Shown here one piece after another: positions 26,324-35,875 of a stretch of 64,000 bases of DNA. Origin of the DNA: Asticcacaulis tiandongensis (GTDB taxonomy: Bacteria; Pseudomonadota; Alphaproteobacteria; Caulobacterales; Caulobacteraceae); the NCBI RefSeq assembly GCF_006475605.1, contig NZ_SSBC01000019.1:1-64000 (forward strand), in the 5' to 3' direction. The notes under the pieces are model-generated. The model did no database searches. It was not told the DNA's origin and saw only the letters and a program-made list of their open reading frames with translations. The stretch's first letter is position 1. Every line of letters starts with the position of its first letter. Position numbers and translations under genes: made by a program.

Positions 26324-26340
26324 AATATGTATGACGTATT
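26324..26340. promoter_or_regulatory. Candidate rhamnose-regulon operator, site 2
   Basis: AATATGTATGACGTATT, 30 nt before the rhamnosidase ATG, agrees with the site at 23884 at 15 of 17 positions. Half sites AATATGT and ACGTATT form a pseudo-palindrome, consistent with a dimeric regulator such as a GntR-family protein. Confidence 0.45.
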
Positions 26341-26369
26341 ATGATGAAAATCATAATGAGAGAAACGCC

Positions 26370-29300
26370 ATGACAAACGCGATATCCGCTACGGGCTTTA
26401 ACCGCCGCCATTTCCTTGCCGCCACCGGAATAGCCGCCGGTATCGGGGCCACGACCGCTCAGGCGCGTGCGCAAAAAGCAGGGTTCGGCGTCACGGATTT
26501 ACGCGCTGAACATACGGTTGACCTGCTGGGTACCGATGTGCGCCAGCCGCGCCTGTCATGGCGTCTGACCGGCTCAGACCGCGGCCTGAAACAGGTAAGC
26601 TACCGCATCCGCGCCGCCTCCACACCTGACACCTCTGCCGCCAATCTCTGGGATTCCGGCGTCATAGAAGGCGACCAGAGTTTTGATATCCTCTATGCCG
26701 GAAAGCCCCTTGTCATCGGTCAGCGCGTCTGGTGGTCAGTGGAGGTCACCGACGCCAAAGGCCGCATCGCCAGCGCCCAACCGGCATGGTTTGAAACGGG
26801 TTTCCTCTCCCCTTCTGACTGGCAGGCCGACTGGATCATTGCCGAAGACGCACTGGCCGAAGGCGACCGCCGCGCCGGTCTGAAATGGATCTGGGCCGAT
26901 AAGGCGCTCGATAACCGGCCCCATGCGTTCCGCCTTGACTTCGACGCGCCGCAAACCCTTGCCAAAGCGGAGGTTTTCGTTGCCGGAAAGGACTGGATCA
27001 GGGGCGTCTGGGCCAATGGTGAACAGCTCCCGACACCCGATCAACTGGTGCCGAACTGGGGCACACTGGTGCCGGTACCGGCCAAAATCACGGCCGGAAA
27101 AAACAGCGTCTGCGTCCTCGTTGAAGCCGAAACCACTGGCTTTTTTCCGGTCGATGGCGGGGCTTTCGCGGCACTTATCCGCCTGCACCTGAACGACGGT
27201 ACAATCATCCGTTACGTCAGCGACTTCAACTGGAAGGTAAACCCGACTCCACCGGCCAACTGGCACGCTGCGGATTTTAATCCCACCCGCTGGGTCAATG
27301 CGCAAAAATCCGGTTCCGACGCGCAAAACGACCCGCGCCCCGCTGAACCCGCCATGTTGCTGCGCACCGAATTCACGCCGCAAAAACAGGTGGTTACTGC
27401 CCGCCTCTATGCCACAGCGCTGGGCGCTTTTGAGGCCCGCCTCAATGGCCACAAGGTCGGCAAGGCCTATCTGACACCGGAAATCAGCGTCGCGGACTCG
27501 CATATTTTCTACAATATTTTTGACGTCACCGAACAGGTCAGAAACGGCCCCAATGCGCTCGGTTTTATCGTTGGCGACGGCTTCTATGCCACCGCCTTCG
27601 GATGGCGTCTGGAACGCTATGGCTTTGGCCCTGCACCGCGCCGGTTGCTGGCCCAGCTAAGGCTCGACTATGCCGACGGCACGTCCGAATGGGTAAAGAC
27701 CGGCCCCGACTGGCGCATCGGGAAATCCCCGCTGATCACCTCTGAAATCTATGACGGCGAAGTCTATGATGCGCGCCTCGAAACCCCTGACTGGGACAAG
27801 GTTGGCTTCAATGCCACCCACTGGCCGCAGGTGCATGTCGGTCAGGCCTATGACGGCGACATTCTCCCCCTGACCAGCCCCCTGCTTGAGCAAATCGGCA
27901 CCCGCCGCGCCACCATCAGCCAGCCTAAACCCGGCATCTATGTGCTGGATTTCGGGCAAAATTTCTCCGGCTGGGTGCGCCTTAAGGTCAATGGCCAGTC
28001 CGGCCAGACCGTCAAGCTGAAATTCGCTGAAATATTAGGCGCAGACGGTGAAGTCGACATGGCCAATCTGCGTATGGCCAAGTGCACCGACTACTATACC
28101 CTGAAGGGCGATCCGGCAGGCGAGGTCTATGAACCGACCTTCACCTATCACGGTTTCAGATATGTGCAGGTCGAAGGTTTCCCCGGCACGCCAAGGCCCG
28201 CCGACATCGAAGGGATTGTCATCTCCAGCGCCTGTAAGGAAACCGGCACCGTCAAATTTGACAAGGCCCCGCTCATTCAGAAATTCTGGGAAAATGCCCT
28301 GTGGAGCCAGCGCTCCAACTTCTTCTGTGTGCCAACCGACTGCCCGCAGCGTGACGAGCGCATGGGCTGGATGGGCGACATTCAGATCTTCCTGGATGCC
28401 GCCGCCTTCAATATGGAGGTCGATCCGTTTATCCGCCGCTTCCTTATCGAGGCCCGCGCGGCGCAACGTCCTGATGGGGGCTATCCGATCGTTGTACCGC
28501 AACCGCAATCCTTCCCCGATGTAGTGACGCAAGGGTGGTCAGAAGCCGGTCTGATCCTGCCCTATATGCTATGGAAGCGGTATGGCGACACGCCGGTCAT
28601 CGAAGAAAACTGGGACGCGATGACCAAATGGATGGACTTCCTTATCGGTCACAATCCCGATCATATCTGGCGTAAGGAACGCGGACTTGATCTCGGGGAC
28701 TGGCTGTCCGTCGATGCCATTAAGCCCGATGACGAAACGACACCGCGCATCCTGTGTGCCACCGCCTTCTGGGCCTTTTCCGCTGACCTGATGCGTGAAA
28801 TGGCCGAGATCACCGGACGCACCACTGAGGTTGAGAAATACGCTGATCTGCGTCAGAAAATCGGCGCCGCCTATGCCCGTGAATTTATTGATTCTAATGG
28901 CAAATGTGGCAATGGCAGCCAGACCTCGCAAATCCTGTCGCTCTACTTCGGACTTGTGCCTGACGCGCTCAAACCCGCCGCCACAAAGGTGCTGACCGAC
29001 GAAATCCGTGGTCGCGGCATGAAGCTTTCGACGGGCTTTTTAGGCACGCCCTATATCCTCGATGTGCTGGCCGATAATGGTCAGTATGACGTGGTGTCCG
29101 GCCTGCTGTTGCAACGTGAGCGACCCTCATGGGGCTATATGCCACTTAAGGGTGCGACCACCATGTGGGAACGCTGGGACTCCGACACGGGTGATCTCGC
29201 CATGAATTCCTATAACCACTACGCCTTTGGCGCGGTGATCGGATTCATGTATCGCCGTCTGGCGGGCATAGATACCGCTGCCGCAGGCTTCCGGCGCATC

Positions 29301-29582
29301 CGCGCCGCGCCGCTTTATCTGCCCGATGTTGGTGACGTCAGCGCCACCTATCAGTCGGTTCTGGGTGAAATCAAAACATCCGTGCGCGGCAATGCCGGTG
29401 GCCTCAAAGCCTTTGACCTGACTATTCCCGCAGGCACTACCGCCGAAGTCATATTGCCTCAGGGCCAATGGCGCGAAGGCGGACGCGCCGTTACCGCACA
29501 TAAGGAGGTTGCGGTTCTGGCGCAAACGGGCGGCTATGTAACCCTTGAGGTTGGTTCCGGCAGCTACCGCTTCTCGGCCTAG
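26370..29582 (+). CDS. Tat-exported GH78 alpha-L-rhamnosidase
   Basis: This 1070-residue enzyme starts with a twin-arginine signal (F-N-R-R-H-F-L-A-A) and an Ala-rich segment, then the family's N-terminal beta domains, the (alpha/alpha)6 barrel and a C-terminal beta domain. The catalytic-domain signature T-D-C-P-Q-R-D-E-R-M-G-W-M-G-D near residue 670 is intact. It removes terminal L-rhamnose from pectic or flavonoid glycosides in the periplasm. I chose the ATG at 26370 because it begins the signal peptide and has AGAGAAA upstream; the longer open frame runs back through the repeat and rhaT. Confidence 0.93.
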   Translation: MTNAISATGFNRRHFLAATGIAAGIGATTAQARAQKAGFGVTDLRAEHTVDLLGTDVRQPRLSWRLTGSDRGLKQVSYRIRAASTPDTSAANLWDSGVIEGDQSFDILYAGKPLVIGQRVWWSVEVTDAKGRIASAQPAWFETGFLSPSDWQADWIIAEDALAEGDRRAGLKWIWADKALDNRPHAFRLDFDAPQTLAKAEVFVAGKDWIRGVWANGEQLPTPDQLVPNWGTLVPVPAKITAGKNSVCVLVEAETTGFFPVDGGAFAALIRLHLNDGTIIRYVSDFNWKVNPTPPANWHAADFNPTRWVNAQKSGSDAQNDPRPAEPAMLLRTEFTPQKQVVTARLYATALGAFEARLNGHKVGKAYLTPEISVADSHIFYNIFDVTEQVRNGPNALGFIVGDGFYATAFGWRLERYGFGPAPRRLLAQLRLDYADGTSEWVKTGPDWRIGKSPLITSEIYDGEVYDARLETPDWDKVGFNATHWPQVHVGQAYDGDILPLTSPLLEQIGTRRATISQPKPGIYVLDFGQNFSGWVRLKVNGQSGQTVKLKFAEILGADGEVDMANLRMAKCTDYYTLKGDPAGEVYEPTFTYHGFRYVQVEGFPGTPRPADIEGIVISSACKETGTVKFDKAPLIQKFWENALWSQRSNFFCVPTDCPQRDERMGWMGDIQIFLDAAAFNMEVDPFIRRFLIEARAAQRPDGGYPIVVPQPQSFPDVVTQGWSEAGLILPYMLWKRYGDTPVIEENWDAMTKWMDFLIGHNPDHIWRKERGLDLGDWLSVDAIKPDDETTPRILCATAFWAFSADLMREMAEITGRTTEVEKYADLRQKIGAAYAREFIDSNGKCGNGSQTSQILSLYFGLVPDALKPAATKVLTDEIRGRGMKLSTGFLGTPYILDVLADNGQYDVVSGLLLQRERPSWGYMPLKGATTMWERWDSDTGDLAMNSYNHYAFGAVIGFMYRRLAGIDTAAAGFRRIRAAPLYLPDVGDVSATYQSVLGEIKTSVRGNAGGLKAFDLTIPAGTTAEVILPQGQWREGGRAVTAHKEVAVLAQTGGYVTLEVGSGSYRFSA

Positions 29583-29629
29583 AGTAACCAGATATGTGAT
29601 CACAAAGACGTCTTGCCGGAAAGGGTGAA

Positions 29630-29656
29630 CTATGGTTCCACTTAAGCGAACCATAG
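29630..29656. promoter_or_regulatory. 9-bp inverted repeat upstream of the aminotransferase
   Basis: CTATGGTTC (29630-29638) and GAACCATAG (29648-29656) are perfect complements with a 9-nt spacer, ending 11 nt before the GTG/ATG start region of the next gene. It could be a dimeric-repressor site or an RNA hairpin covering the translation start. Confidence 0.45.
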
Positions 29657-29666
29657 GACATCTGCC

Positions 29667-31001
29667 GTGACGACACCCCTTTCCAATACGCCTTCGCTTG
29701 ATCATTTCTGGATGCCGTTTACGGCCAATCGCCAGTTTAAACAAAGTCCGCGACTGCTGGTGGCGGCACACGGTATGCACTACACCGCTGACGATGGCCG
29801 CACCGTGCTTGATGGTACGTCCGGCCTGTGGTGCGTTAATGCCGGTCATGGCCGCAAACCCATCACAGAGGCCCTGTCGCGTCAGGCGCAGACCCTTGAT
29901 TTCGCCCCGACCTTCCAGATGGGTCACCCGATTGCCTTTGAATTTGCCGAGCGTCTGGCCGACATTGCGCCCACCGGTACAGGCGGCAAGCTCGACCGGA
30001 TTTTCTTCACCAATTCCGGTTCGGAATCCGTCGATACGGCGCTGAAGATCGCCATCGCCTATCAACGCACCATCGGTCAGGGCACACGCACCCGCTTTGT
30101 CGGGCGTGAAAAAGCCTATCATGGCGTAGGCTTCGGCGGCATTTCGGTCGGCGGTCTGGTCAACAACCGCCGCGTCTTCCCGCAACTGGGCGGCGTCGAT
30201 CACCTGCGCCACACCCATGACCTGAGCCGCAACGCCTTCAGTCCTGACCTGCCCGAACATGGTGCCGATCTGGCCGATGATCTTGAACGGATTGTCGCGC
30301 TGAACGGTGCCGAAACCATCGCCGCTGTCATTGTTGAACCTGTGGTTGGCTCAGCCGGTGTTCTGCTGCCACCCAAGGGCTATCTGCAACGCCTGAGGGA
30401 CATCGCCACTAAACACGGCATCCTGCTGATATTCGACGAAGTGATTACCGGTTTCGGGCGTCTGGGTTCTGCCTTCGCGGCTGATCATTTCGGCGTTACC
30501 CCCGATATGGTCACCACCGCCAAGGGCCTGACCAACGGCGTCATTCCCATGGGCGCAGTCTTCACCAGCCGCCCGATACATGATGCCCTGATGAGCGGGC
30601 CTGAAAGCGCGATTGAGCTTTTCCACGGCTATACCTATTCCGGCCATCCGATCGCCTGCGCCGCAGGGCTTGCTACCCTTGATGTCTATGAAGCCGAAGG
30701 TCTTCTGAACCGCGCCACTGAGATCGAATCCTACTGGCGTGACGCCATCCACAGCCTCAAGACCGCCAAACACATTATTGACACCCGCGCTATTGGCCTT
30801 ATGGCCGGTATCGAATTACAATCGCGCCCTGACGCCATTGGCCAACGCGCCTATGATGTCTTTGTCGATTGCTTCAATAAGGGCCTGCTGATCCGTGTCA
30901 CCGGCGACACTATTGCCCTGTCGCCGCCACTGATCATTGAACCCCATCAGATTCATGAGATCGTCTCAGTTCTCGGCGACGCCATCAACCGCGCCGCCTG
31001 A
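29667..31001 (+). CDS. Class III aminotransferase (omega-amino acid:pyruvate type)
   Basis: This 444-residue PLP enzyme resembles beta-alanine/omega-amino acid:pyruvate aminotransferases. Features include LDHFWMPFTANRQFK at the start, N-S-G-S-E-S, Y-H-G-V-G-F, the PLP-binding IFDEVITGFGR, and the catalytic lysine in T-T-A-K-G-L-T-N-G. It lies between rhamnose and oligosaccharide genes without an obvious metabolic link; it is convergent with the GH94 gene, 3 nt apart. The preferred amino donor is unknown. Confidence 0.88.
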   Translation: MTTPLSNTPSLDHFWMPFTANRQFKQSPRLLVAAHGMHYTADDGRTVLDGTSGLWCVNAGHGRKPITEALSRQAQTLDFAPTFQMGHPIAFEFAERLADIAPTGTGGKLDRIFFTNSGSESVDTALKIAIAYQRTIGQGTRTRFVGREKAYHGVGFGGISVGGLVNNRRVFPQLGGVDHLRHTHDLSRNAFSPDLPEHGADLADDLERIVALNGAETIAAVIVEPVVGSAGVLLPPKGYLQRLRDIATKHGILLIFDEVITGFGRLGSAFAADHFGVTPDMVTTAKGLTNGVIPMGAVFTSRPIHDALMSGPESAIELFHGYTYSGHPIACAAGLATLDVYEAEGLLNRATEIESYWRDAIHSLKTAKHIIDTRAIGLMAGIELQSRPDAIGQRAYDVFVDCFNKGLLIRVTGDTIALSPPLIIEPHQIHEIVSVLGDAINRAA

Positions 31002-31004
31002 CAA

Positions 31005-33299
31005 TCAGACCACCTCCACCTCAACCCGACAGTCCCGCACAGGCAGTATATCGCCGTCGAGTGACACCCCATCGACCCTAAGCGAAGGCCGGTCGCCACG
31101 CCGGATATGGATGTCATAGGTCACGCCCCTGAACTGTCGCTTAACCCGCGCTTCCGGCCAATGTGCGGGCAGGTTCGGCCTGATCTGCAACCCCTCAGCC
31201 GTCCCCTTAAGACCAAACAGCTCCTCGATGACAATGCGGTAAACCCACGCCGCCGTACCGGTATTAAACAGCTGCGATGACCGGCCCGCCGTCTGCGGAT
31301 GCTCACGAAAGGCCCCGCGATAATAGTTGGGTACAAACACCGGAATCTGGCCGCGCTGAAGGTAATCCGCCTCACCTGGCCCCGTCAGCATGCGACGCAA
31401 AATATCAAAGCCCTTATCGATATGTCCGGTCTGATAGAGGCTATAGATATAGAACGCCGCCGCATGGTTATAGACCGAGCCGTTTTCCGCCGCCCCCGCC
31501 GATTTCTGCGTCAGCCGCCCGACATCTTCACGCATGGCCGTATAGGGTGCCCCAAGCATCTCAACGCCATAAGGCGTCTCAAGACGGGATTCGACTGCCG
31601 CCAGTATCTTATCCGTCTGGGCCCGATCCGCTGCACCGGACAGAAGCGCAAAGCTTTGCGGATTAAGATAAATTGCCCCCTCAGCATCGGTTTTTACACC
31701 AAACGCCGTCCCGTCATCCGTAATGCCACGCGCAAACCAGTCCCCGTCCCACAGGTGACTATTGACCGCCCTGTTGATCTCATCGGCCCGTAAGGCCCAC
31801 TGGCCCTCACCAACGATCTTCGCCCACAGATCACAGGCATAGGCCACCGCCACACTGAGCCAGCCGGACACCCCGCGTCCTTTGTAGCCGACCATATTCA
31901 TCGGGTCGTTCCAGTCGCCCTGATCGATGAAACTTAAGCCCCGTTCATCACGCGTCACCCACAGATGGATCAGCGCCGCCTCAAGCCGGTCACGCACCTT
32001 GCGCCCTTCGACGACCACATCAAGCAGCGCGTAATCACCCGTCTCACTGAGATAGGCTTCGCACCACATAAACAGCCACACGCAATGATCCGTATGCGGC
32101 ACCTGATTTATGTAGCTGAACTCGGCTTCGGCATAGAGCTTGATACCATCTGGCATGGCCCCATCTTCGTGCTGCTGTGACAAAGCATATAAAAACGCGT
32201 CCCGCGCCTTTTCCGGCTGGACATAGACCATGCCCATAGCGTCCTGCACAAAATTGCGCGTCTGAGGGTCGGTCGTCAGGCGGTTAGTGTCGCCATGATA
32301 ATAGACCTGTCGCGCCAGCCAGTGATTGACGAATTCATCAAGATGCGCATCCGGCGTCTCAATGCTCAGGACGCCCGCCCCTTCGGCCAGATAAGCTTTG
32401 TAATCGGCCTCAGCCTGTTCAAACGCCCCATCTGCAAACCAGCGTTCGCGCACAGCGGCGATCTCGGCCTCGTCCTTGGCGGGGCCAAACAACAGGCGGT
32501 TGTCAAAGGCCTCACCGTCGGCCAGCGTCACCTCAAACTCAAGGATACAGGCGGGCGTCTCATAGACTGCGACACCGCCCCGTAATCCCTCACGCACCCC
32601 GTCGGGGTTCATCAGGCCGCCCTCACCTTCAAAGACCTCCTGCCGCGCTTCAAACCCGTCCGGTGTCACAGCGCTCAACAGGAACGTCTTATCCTTGAAA
32701 TCCTTGTTTTTGAAATAGTCAGCCACCTTCTGATAGGGCGTGACGCACGTACCGACGATACCCCCCAGTTCCGGCTCGTATTTCGCCGACTGGTTCATCC
32801 AGCTCATGAACCCAAGCGGGAAATAGACAAACAGGCTTAAATGCCGCGTACGCCCCGACCGGTTTTCAAGCCCCAGCGACCATAGCTCCACCACCTCATC
32901 CACCGGCAGACGCAAATTAAGCCGCCCCGCAAGGCCGTCTTTTTCCGTCTCCCACGTCAGGTCATGTGGCGTCTGCGTGAAGGCAAACCGGTCCGGCGTC
33001 TGGCGCACGGGTTCATGCGGCAATGAGAAAACCTCGCCCGTATCGCGATCCTTCACATAGACAAACCGCCCCGGATGGTGGGCGAAATAGGCTTGTTCCG
33101 GCAGGATGAAGGTCTTGGCCTGAATGACCGGCGCATGGGCATAACGCGCCGGTTCCGGTTGCATGAACATAGCCGTGACATAGCCCCGCGCCGATGCATG
33201 CAGCATCATCTTGCGGTTCCATAAAAACCCCGAAGCGCGTGGCAGAGCGGTCGGCGACCGAAGCGTACACACACCGTCTTTGAACGTAATCAGTGACAT
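31005..33299 (-). CDS. GH94 family glycoside phosphorylase
   Basis: The 764-residue protein shows GH94 organisation: an N-terminal beta-sandwich (to about 300), then an (alpha/alpha)6 barrel with the general-acid motif GDWND at 461-465, followed by A-E-N-G-S-V-Y-N-H-A and T-G-T-A-A-W-V-Y. GH94 enzymes split beta-linked disaccharides with phosphate to give a sugar 1-phosphate. It lacks a signal peptide, so it acts in the cytosol on a sugar imported by the adjacent GPH symporter (3 nt upstream). At 764 residues it is close to cellobiose/chitobiose phosphorylases, but the acceptor specificity cannot be read from sequence. Confidence 0.88.
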   Translation of the reverse strand: MSLITFKDGVCTLRSPTALPRASGFLWNRKMMLHASARGYVTAMFMQPEPARYAHAPVIQAKTFILPEQAYFAHHPGRFVYVKDRDTGEVFSLPHEPVRQTPDRFAFTQTPHDLTWETEKDGLAGRLNLRLPVDEVVELWSLGLENRSGRTRHLSLFVYFPLGFMSWMNQSAKYEPELGGIVGTCVTPYQKVADYFKNKDFKDKTFLLSAVTPDGFEARQEVFEGEGGLMNPDGVREGLRGGVAVYETPACILEFEVTLADGEAFDNRLLFGPAKDEAEIAAVRERWFADGAFEQAEADYKAYLAEGAGVLSIETPDAHLDEFVNHWLARQVYYHGDTNRLTTDPQTRNFVQDAMGMVYVQPEKARDAFLYALSQQHEDGAMPDGIKLYAEAEFSYINQVPHTDHCVWLFMWCEAYLSETGDYALLDVVVEGRKVRDRLEAALIHLWVTRDERGLSFIDQGDWNDPMNMVGYKGRGVSGWLSVAVAYACDLWAKIVGEGQWALRADEINRAVNSHLWDGDWFARGITDDGTAFGVKTDAEGAIYLNPQSFALLSGAADRAQTDKILAAVESRLETPYGVEMLGAPYTAMREDVGRLTQKSAGAAENGSVYNHAAAFYIYSLYQTGHIDKGFDILRRMLTGPGEADYLQRGQIPVFVPNYYRGAFREHPQTAGRSSQLFNTGTAAWVYRIVIEELFGLKGTAEGLQIRPNLPAHWPEARVKRQFRGVTYDIHIRRGDRPSLRVDGVSLDGDILPVRDCRVEVEVV

Positions 33300-33302
33300 G
33301 AC

Positions 33303-34649
33303 TTAGACACTCTCACGACGACGCAGCAACTCAGTGGTCACGGCTTCCATTTTGGTACGATTAAGACCATAGAAGGCCAGAATGAGCACCGACAACAGAG
33401 CCACCGCCGCTGGCGCCAGACTCATCAGAAGCCTTAGGGTCTGCTGTGACTCCTCTGTCTGGCTGGCATTGGCGACATAGCCTACCGCTGTCAGCGCTCC
33501 ACCGATAACAAAGGACGCAAGCGCGCCCCCCAGTTTCTGCGAAAAGGTTGCCGCCGCATAGGTCATGGCCGTCGCCCGTCTACCGGTCTTGTATTCCGTA
33601 TAGTCAGCCGTATCGGCATACATCGAAAACGACAGCGGCGACTTCGGCCCCAGACACAGACCAATCAATATCTGAACGGCAAACATCAGCCCGATCTGAT
33701 CCGCCGGAATGAAGAAGAAGGTGGCTGAAAATACGGCCACCAGTCCCATCAGAACCATCAGCAATATCTTCTTGTCGACAAAACGCGTCAGCACCGGCGT
33801 CAGCAAGGCCCCCGTCGCCAGCGCAATGCCATAGACCGTCAGGAACGGACCGATCAGGTCTTCGCGTTCGGCGACATAGCGCATGAAATAGGCTGATGTG
33901 CTCATACGCAGCGTAATGGTCACCATGATCACCAGTGAGATGACAAACAACACCATCCACGGCCCGTTGCGCGTCAGATCAGCAATGTCACTGAACGGGC
34001 TGGTTTTCTGACCGGCGGGCGGGCTGATACGTTCGCGCGTATTCAGAAACAACACCGCCATGATCGCACAGGCCGCCATGCCATAGACGGCCATGGTCAG
34101 GGGCCAGCCTTCGGTGCCGCCGCCAAAGAATTTCACCAGATGCGGCGTGCAATAGGTAACAATCGTGCCGCCTAAAAATCCGCCGAAAAAGCGAAACCCG
34201 TTAAGCGTGGCGCGTTGCTGGCCATCGGCACTCATCACCCCCGACAGGGCGCTATAGGGGATATTGCCGATCGTATAGGCCAGCATCAGCAGGTTAAAAC
34301 AAACATAGGCATAGACCAGCTTGGCGGCATGATCGAGATCAGGCGTATAGAAGGTCAGGGTCCCCATCACCGCCAGCGGAAAAATCCCGCCGAGGATATA
34401 GGGTCTGAAGCGACCATATTTTGTCTGCGTCCGGTCGGCTATGGCCCCCATCAAGGGATCGGTAAAGGCATCGAGCAGGCGACTGACCAGCATCAGCGTA
34501 CCGGCCTCAACCGGCGTAATCCCGAAGACATCGGTGAAAAAATAAAGCCCGAAGGCCGAGATCATCGTCCAGTAGAAATTATAACCGAGATCCCCGAAGC
34601 CATAGCTTACCTTTTCGCGTAAGCTGAGCTTTTGCCCCTGTACTGTCAT
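33303..34649 (-). CDS. GPH-family sugar:cation symporter
   Basis: The 448-residue membrane protein has about twelve segments and the glycoside-pentoside-hexuronide signature at the start (L-R-E-K-V-S-Y-G-F-G-D-L-G-Y-N) followed by D-A-F-T-D-P-L-M-G. It is first in a two-gene operon with the GH94 phosphorylase, so it likely imports that enzyme's disaccharide. The operon diverges from a LacI gene. Confidence 0.9.
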   Translation of the reverse strand: MTVQGQKLSLREKVSYGFGDLGYNFYWTMISAFGLYFFTDVFGITPVEAGTLMLVSRLLDAFTDPLMGAIADRTQTKYGRFRPYILGGIFPLAVMGTLTFYTPDLDHAAKLVYAYVCFNLLMLAYTIGNIPYSALSGVMSADGQQRATLNGFRFFGGFLGGTIVTYCTPHLVKFFGGGTEGWPLTMAVYGMAACAIMAVLFLNTRERISPPAGQKTSPFSDIADLTRNGPWMVLFVISLVIMVTITLRMSTSAYFMRYVAEREDLIGPFLTVYGIALATGALLTPVLTRFVDKKILLMVLMGLVAVFSATFFFIPADQIGLMFAVQILIGLCLGPKSPLSFSMYADTADYTEYKTGRRATAMTYAAATFSQKLGGALASFVIGGALTAVGYVANASQTEESQQTLRLLMSLAPAAVALLSVLILAFYGLNRTKMEAVTTELLRRRESV

Positions 34650-34718
34650 GATGTGCCGCCCTGTTTTTTATCATTTATTGTTGTCTTGTTTCGTCGCAGA
34701 AAAGCAAACAAAATAAGC

Positions 34719-34736
34719 CATGTCAACGTTGTCATG
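34719..34736. promoter_or_regulatory. LacI-type operator between the GPH/GH94 operon and its regulator
   Basis: CATGTCAACGTTGTCATG is an 18-bp near-perfect palindrome (one mismatched pair) with a central CpG in AACGTT, the shape expected of LacI/GalR-family sites. It lies 70 nt before the symporter start and 82 nt before the LacI gene. Confidence 0.55.
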
Positions 34737-34745
34737 ACTTGTGCC

Positions 34746-34768
34746 CTATCCCCTTGCTTAGGGGGTAG
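34746..34768. repeat. Single hairpin resembling half of the double-hairpin repeat
   Basis: C-T-A-T-C-C-C-C pairs with G-G-G-G-G-T-A-G around TTGCTTA. The loop and G-run recall the first hairpin of the repeat family; the second hairpin is missing. Confidence 0.35.
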
Positions 34769-34817
34769 ACAGATAAGGGCGAAGGCTGGTACCTTTTTAT
34801 CTGATAAATAAAAGCTT

Positions 34818-35870
34818 TTGTCAGATAATAAAAAGTTCCAACGCACCTTGCCACGCCTGACCATTATTGACCTTGCCCAAAGAGCAGGCGTTTCGCCCAA
34901 GACGATTTCGCGTGTCCTCAACAAGGAACCGGGCGTCCGGGCCGACAAGCGCGAACTGATCGAGCGCCTGATCACTGAGACCGGCTTTAAGCCCAATCCC
35001 GCCGCCCGCGCCCTTCAGGGGTCACGCAGCTATATGATCGGGCTGATTTTTGAACGCCCCGTTACCCACTATTACCAGCATGAACTTCAGATGGGTGCCC
35101 TGAGCGCCTGCCGTCAGGCGGGATACCATCTGGTGATCGAAGGTCTGGCTGAGCTCAGACCGCACGGCATGGACTATCTGAAACAAAGGCTGATCACCTC
35201 ACGCTTTGACGGCGTCATCCTGCCGCCGCCCGTGGGCGATGACCTTGAGATCATGGCGTTGTTTGATGACCTCAAGGTCCCCTATGTGCGGATTTCACCA
35301 ACCACGGAAATCGAGAACAGCCCTCAGGTCTATATTGATGACGAACAGGCCGCCTTTGACGCCACCTCATGGCTGATTGGTCTGGGTCACCGGCGTCTGG
35401 CCTATATTGAAAACCTGAAAGGCGGCGGATCGAACCTGCGCCGCAAGGCCGGTTTTTTACGCGCCATGACGCATCACGGCCTTGAGTTGCACCCCGAATG
35501 GGTGATGCGCGGTGACCCTGAGGTCAATAACGGATTTGATGAGGCCGAGGCCCTGCTGTCCATGCCGGATCGCCCGACGGCCATCTTCGCCGCCGCGGAC
35601 TATATTGCCTTTGGTGCCCTTGCCGCCGCCGCAAAGCTCAAACTTTCCGTTCCTGATGATGTCAGCATCGTAGGCTTTGACAATGCACCTACCGCCTCAA
35701 GCGTCTGGCCGCCCCTGACCAGTGTGCATCAACCGATGAACGATCTGGGCGAAGCGGCGACACGTCTGCTGATAGACCGCCTTGAGGGCCGCGACGTGTC
35801 CACCTCTCAGCAGCTAGAATACCACCTCGTCCGGCGGGCCTCCGCCGCCGCACCCCCGATTACAGTGTGA
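34818..35870 (+). CDS. LacI family transcription regulator
   Basis: This 350-residue regulator has the LacI helix-turn-helix and hinge (LTIIDLAQRAGVSPKTISRV from residue 14, then N-P-A-A-R-A-L-Q) and a periplasmic-binding-like effector domain ending with the usual S-V-H-Q-P-M-N-D-L-G. No ATG precedes the helix-turn-helix; the start must be TTG at 34818 or TTG at 34848, so translation may be weak. A TTATCTGATAA palindrome at 34797-34807 sits just upstream of the first TTG. It diverges from the GPH/GH94 operon, its probable target, and is followed 5 nt later by a mutarotase gene. Confidence 0.88.
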   Translation: MSDNKKFQRTLPRLTIIDLAQRAGVSPKTISRVLNKEPGVRADKRELIERLITETGFKPNPAARALQGSRSYMIGLIFERPVTHYYQHELQMGALSACRQAGYHLVIEGLAELRPHGMDYLKQRLITSRFDGVILPPPVGDDLEIMALFDDLKVPYVRISPTTEIENSPQVYIDDEQAAFDATSWLIGLGHRRLAYIENLKGGGSNLRRKAGFLRAMTHHGLELHPEWVMRGDPEVNNGFDEAEALLSMPDRPTAIFAAADYIAFGALAAAAKLKLSVPDDVSIVGFDNAPTASSVWPPLTSVHQPMNDLGEAATRLLIDRLEGRDVSTSQQLEYHLVRRASAAAPPITV

Positions 35871-35875
35871 CTCCC

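Noticed and set aside
29127-30260. 377-codon minus-strand frame across the rhamnosidase and aminotransferase genes
   Set aside because: It spans two well-supported plus-strand genes and has no recognisable motif or ribosome-binding site.
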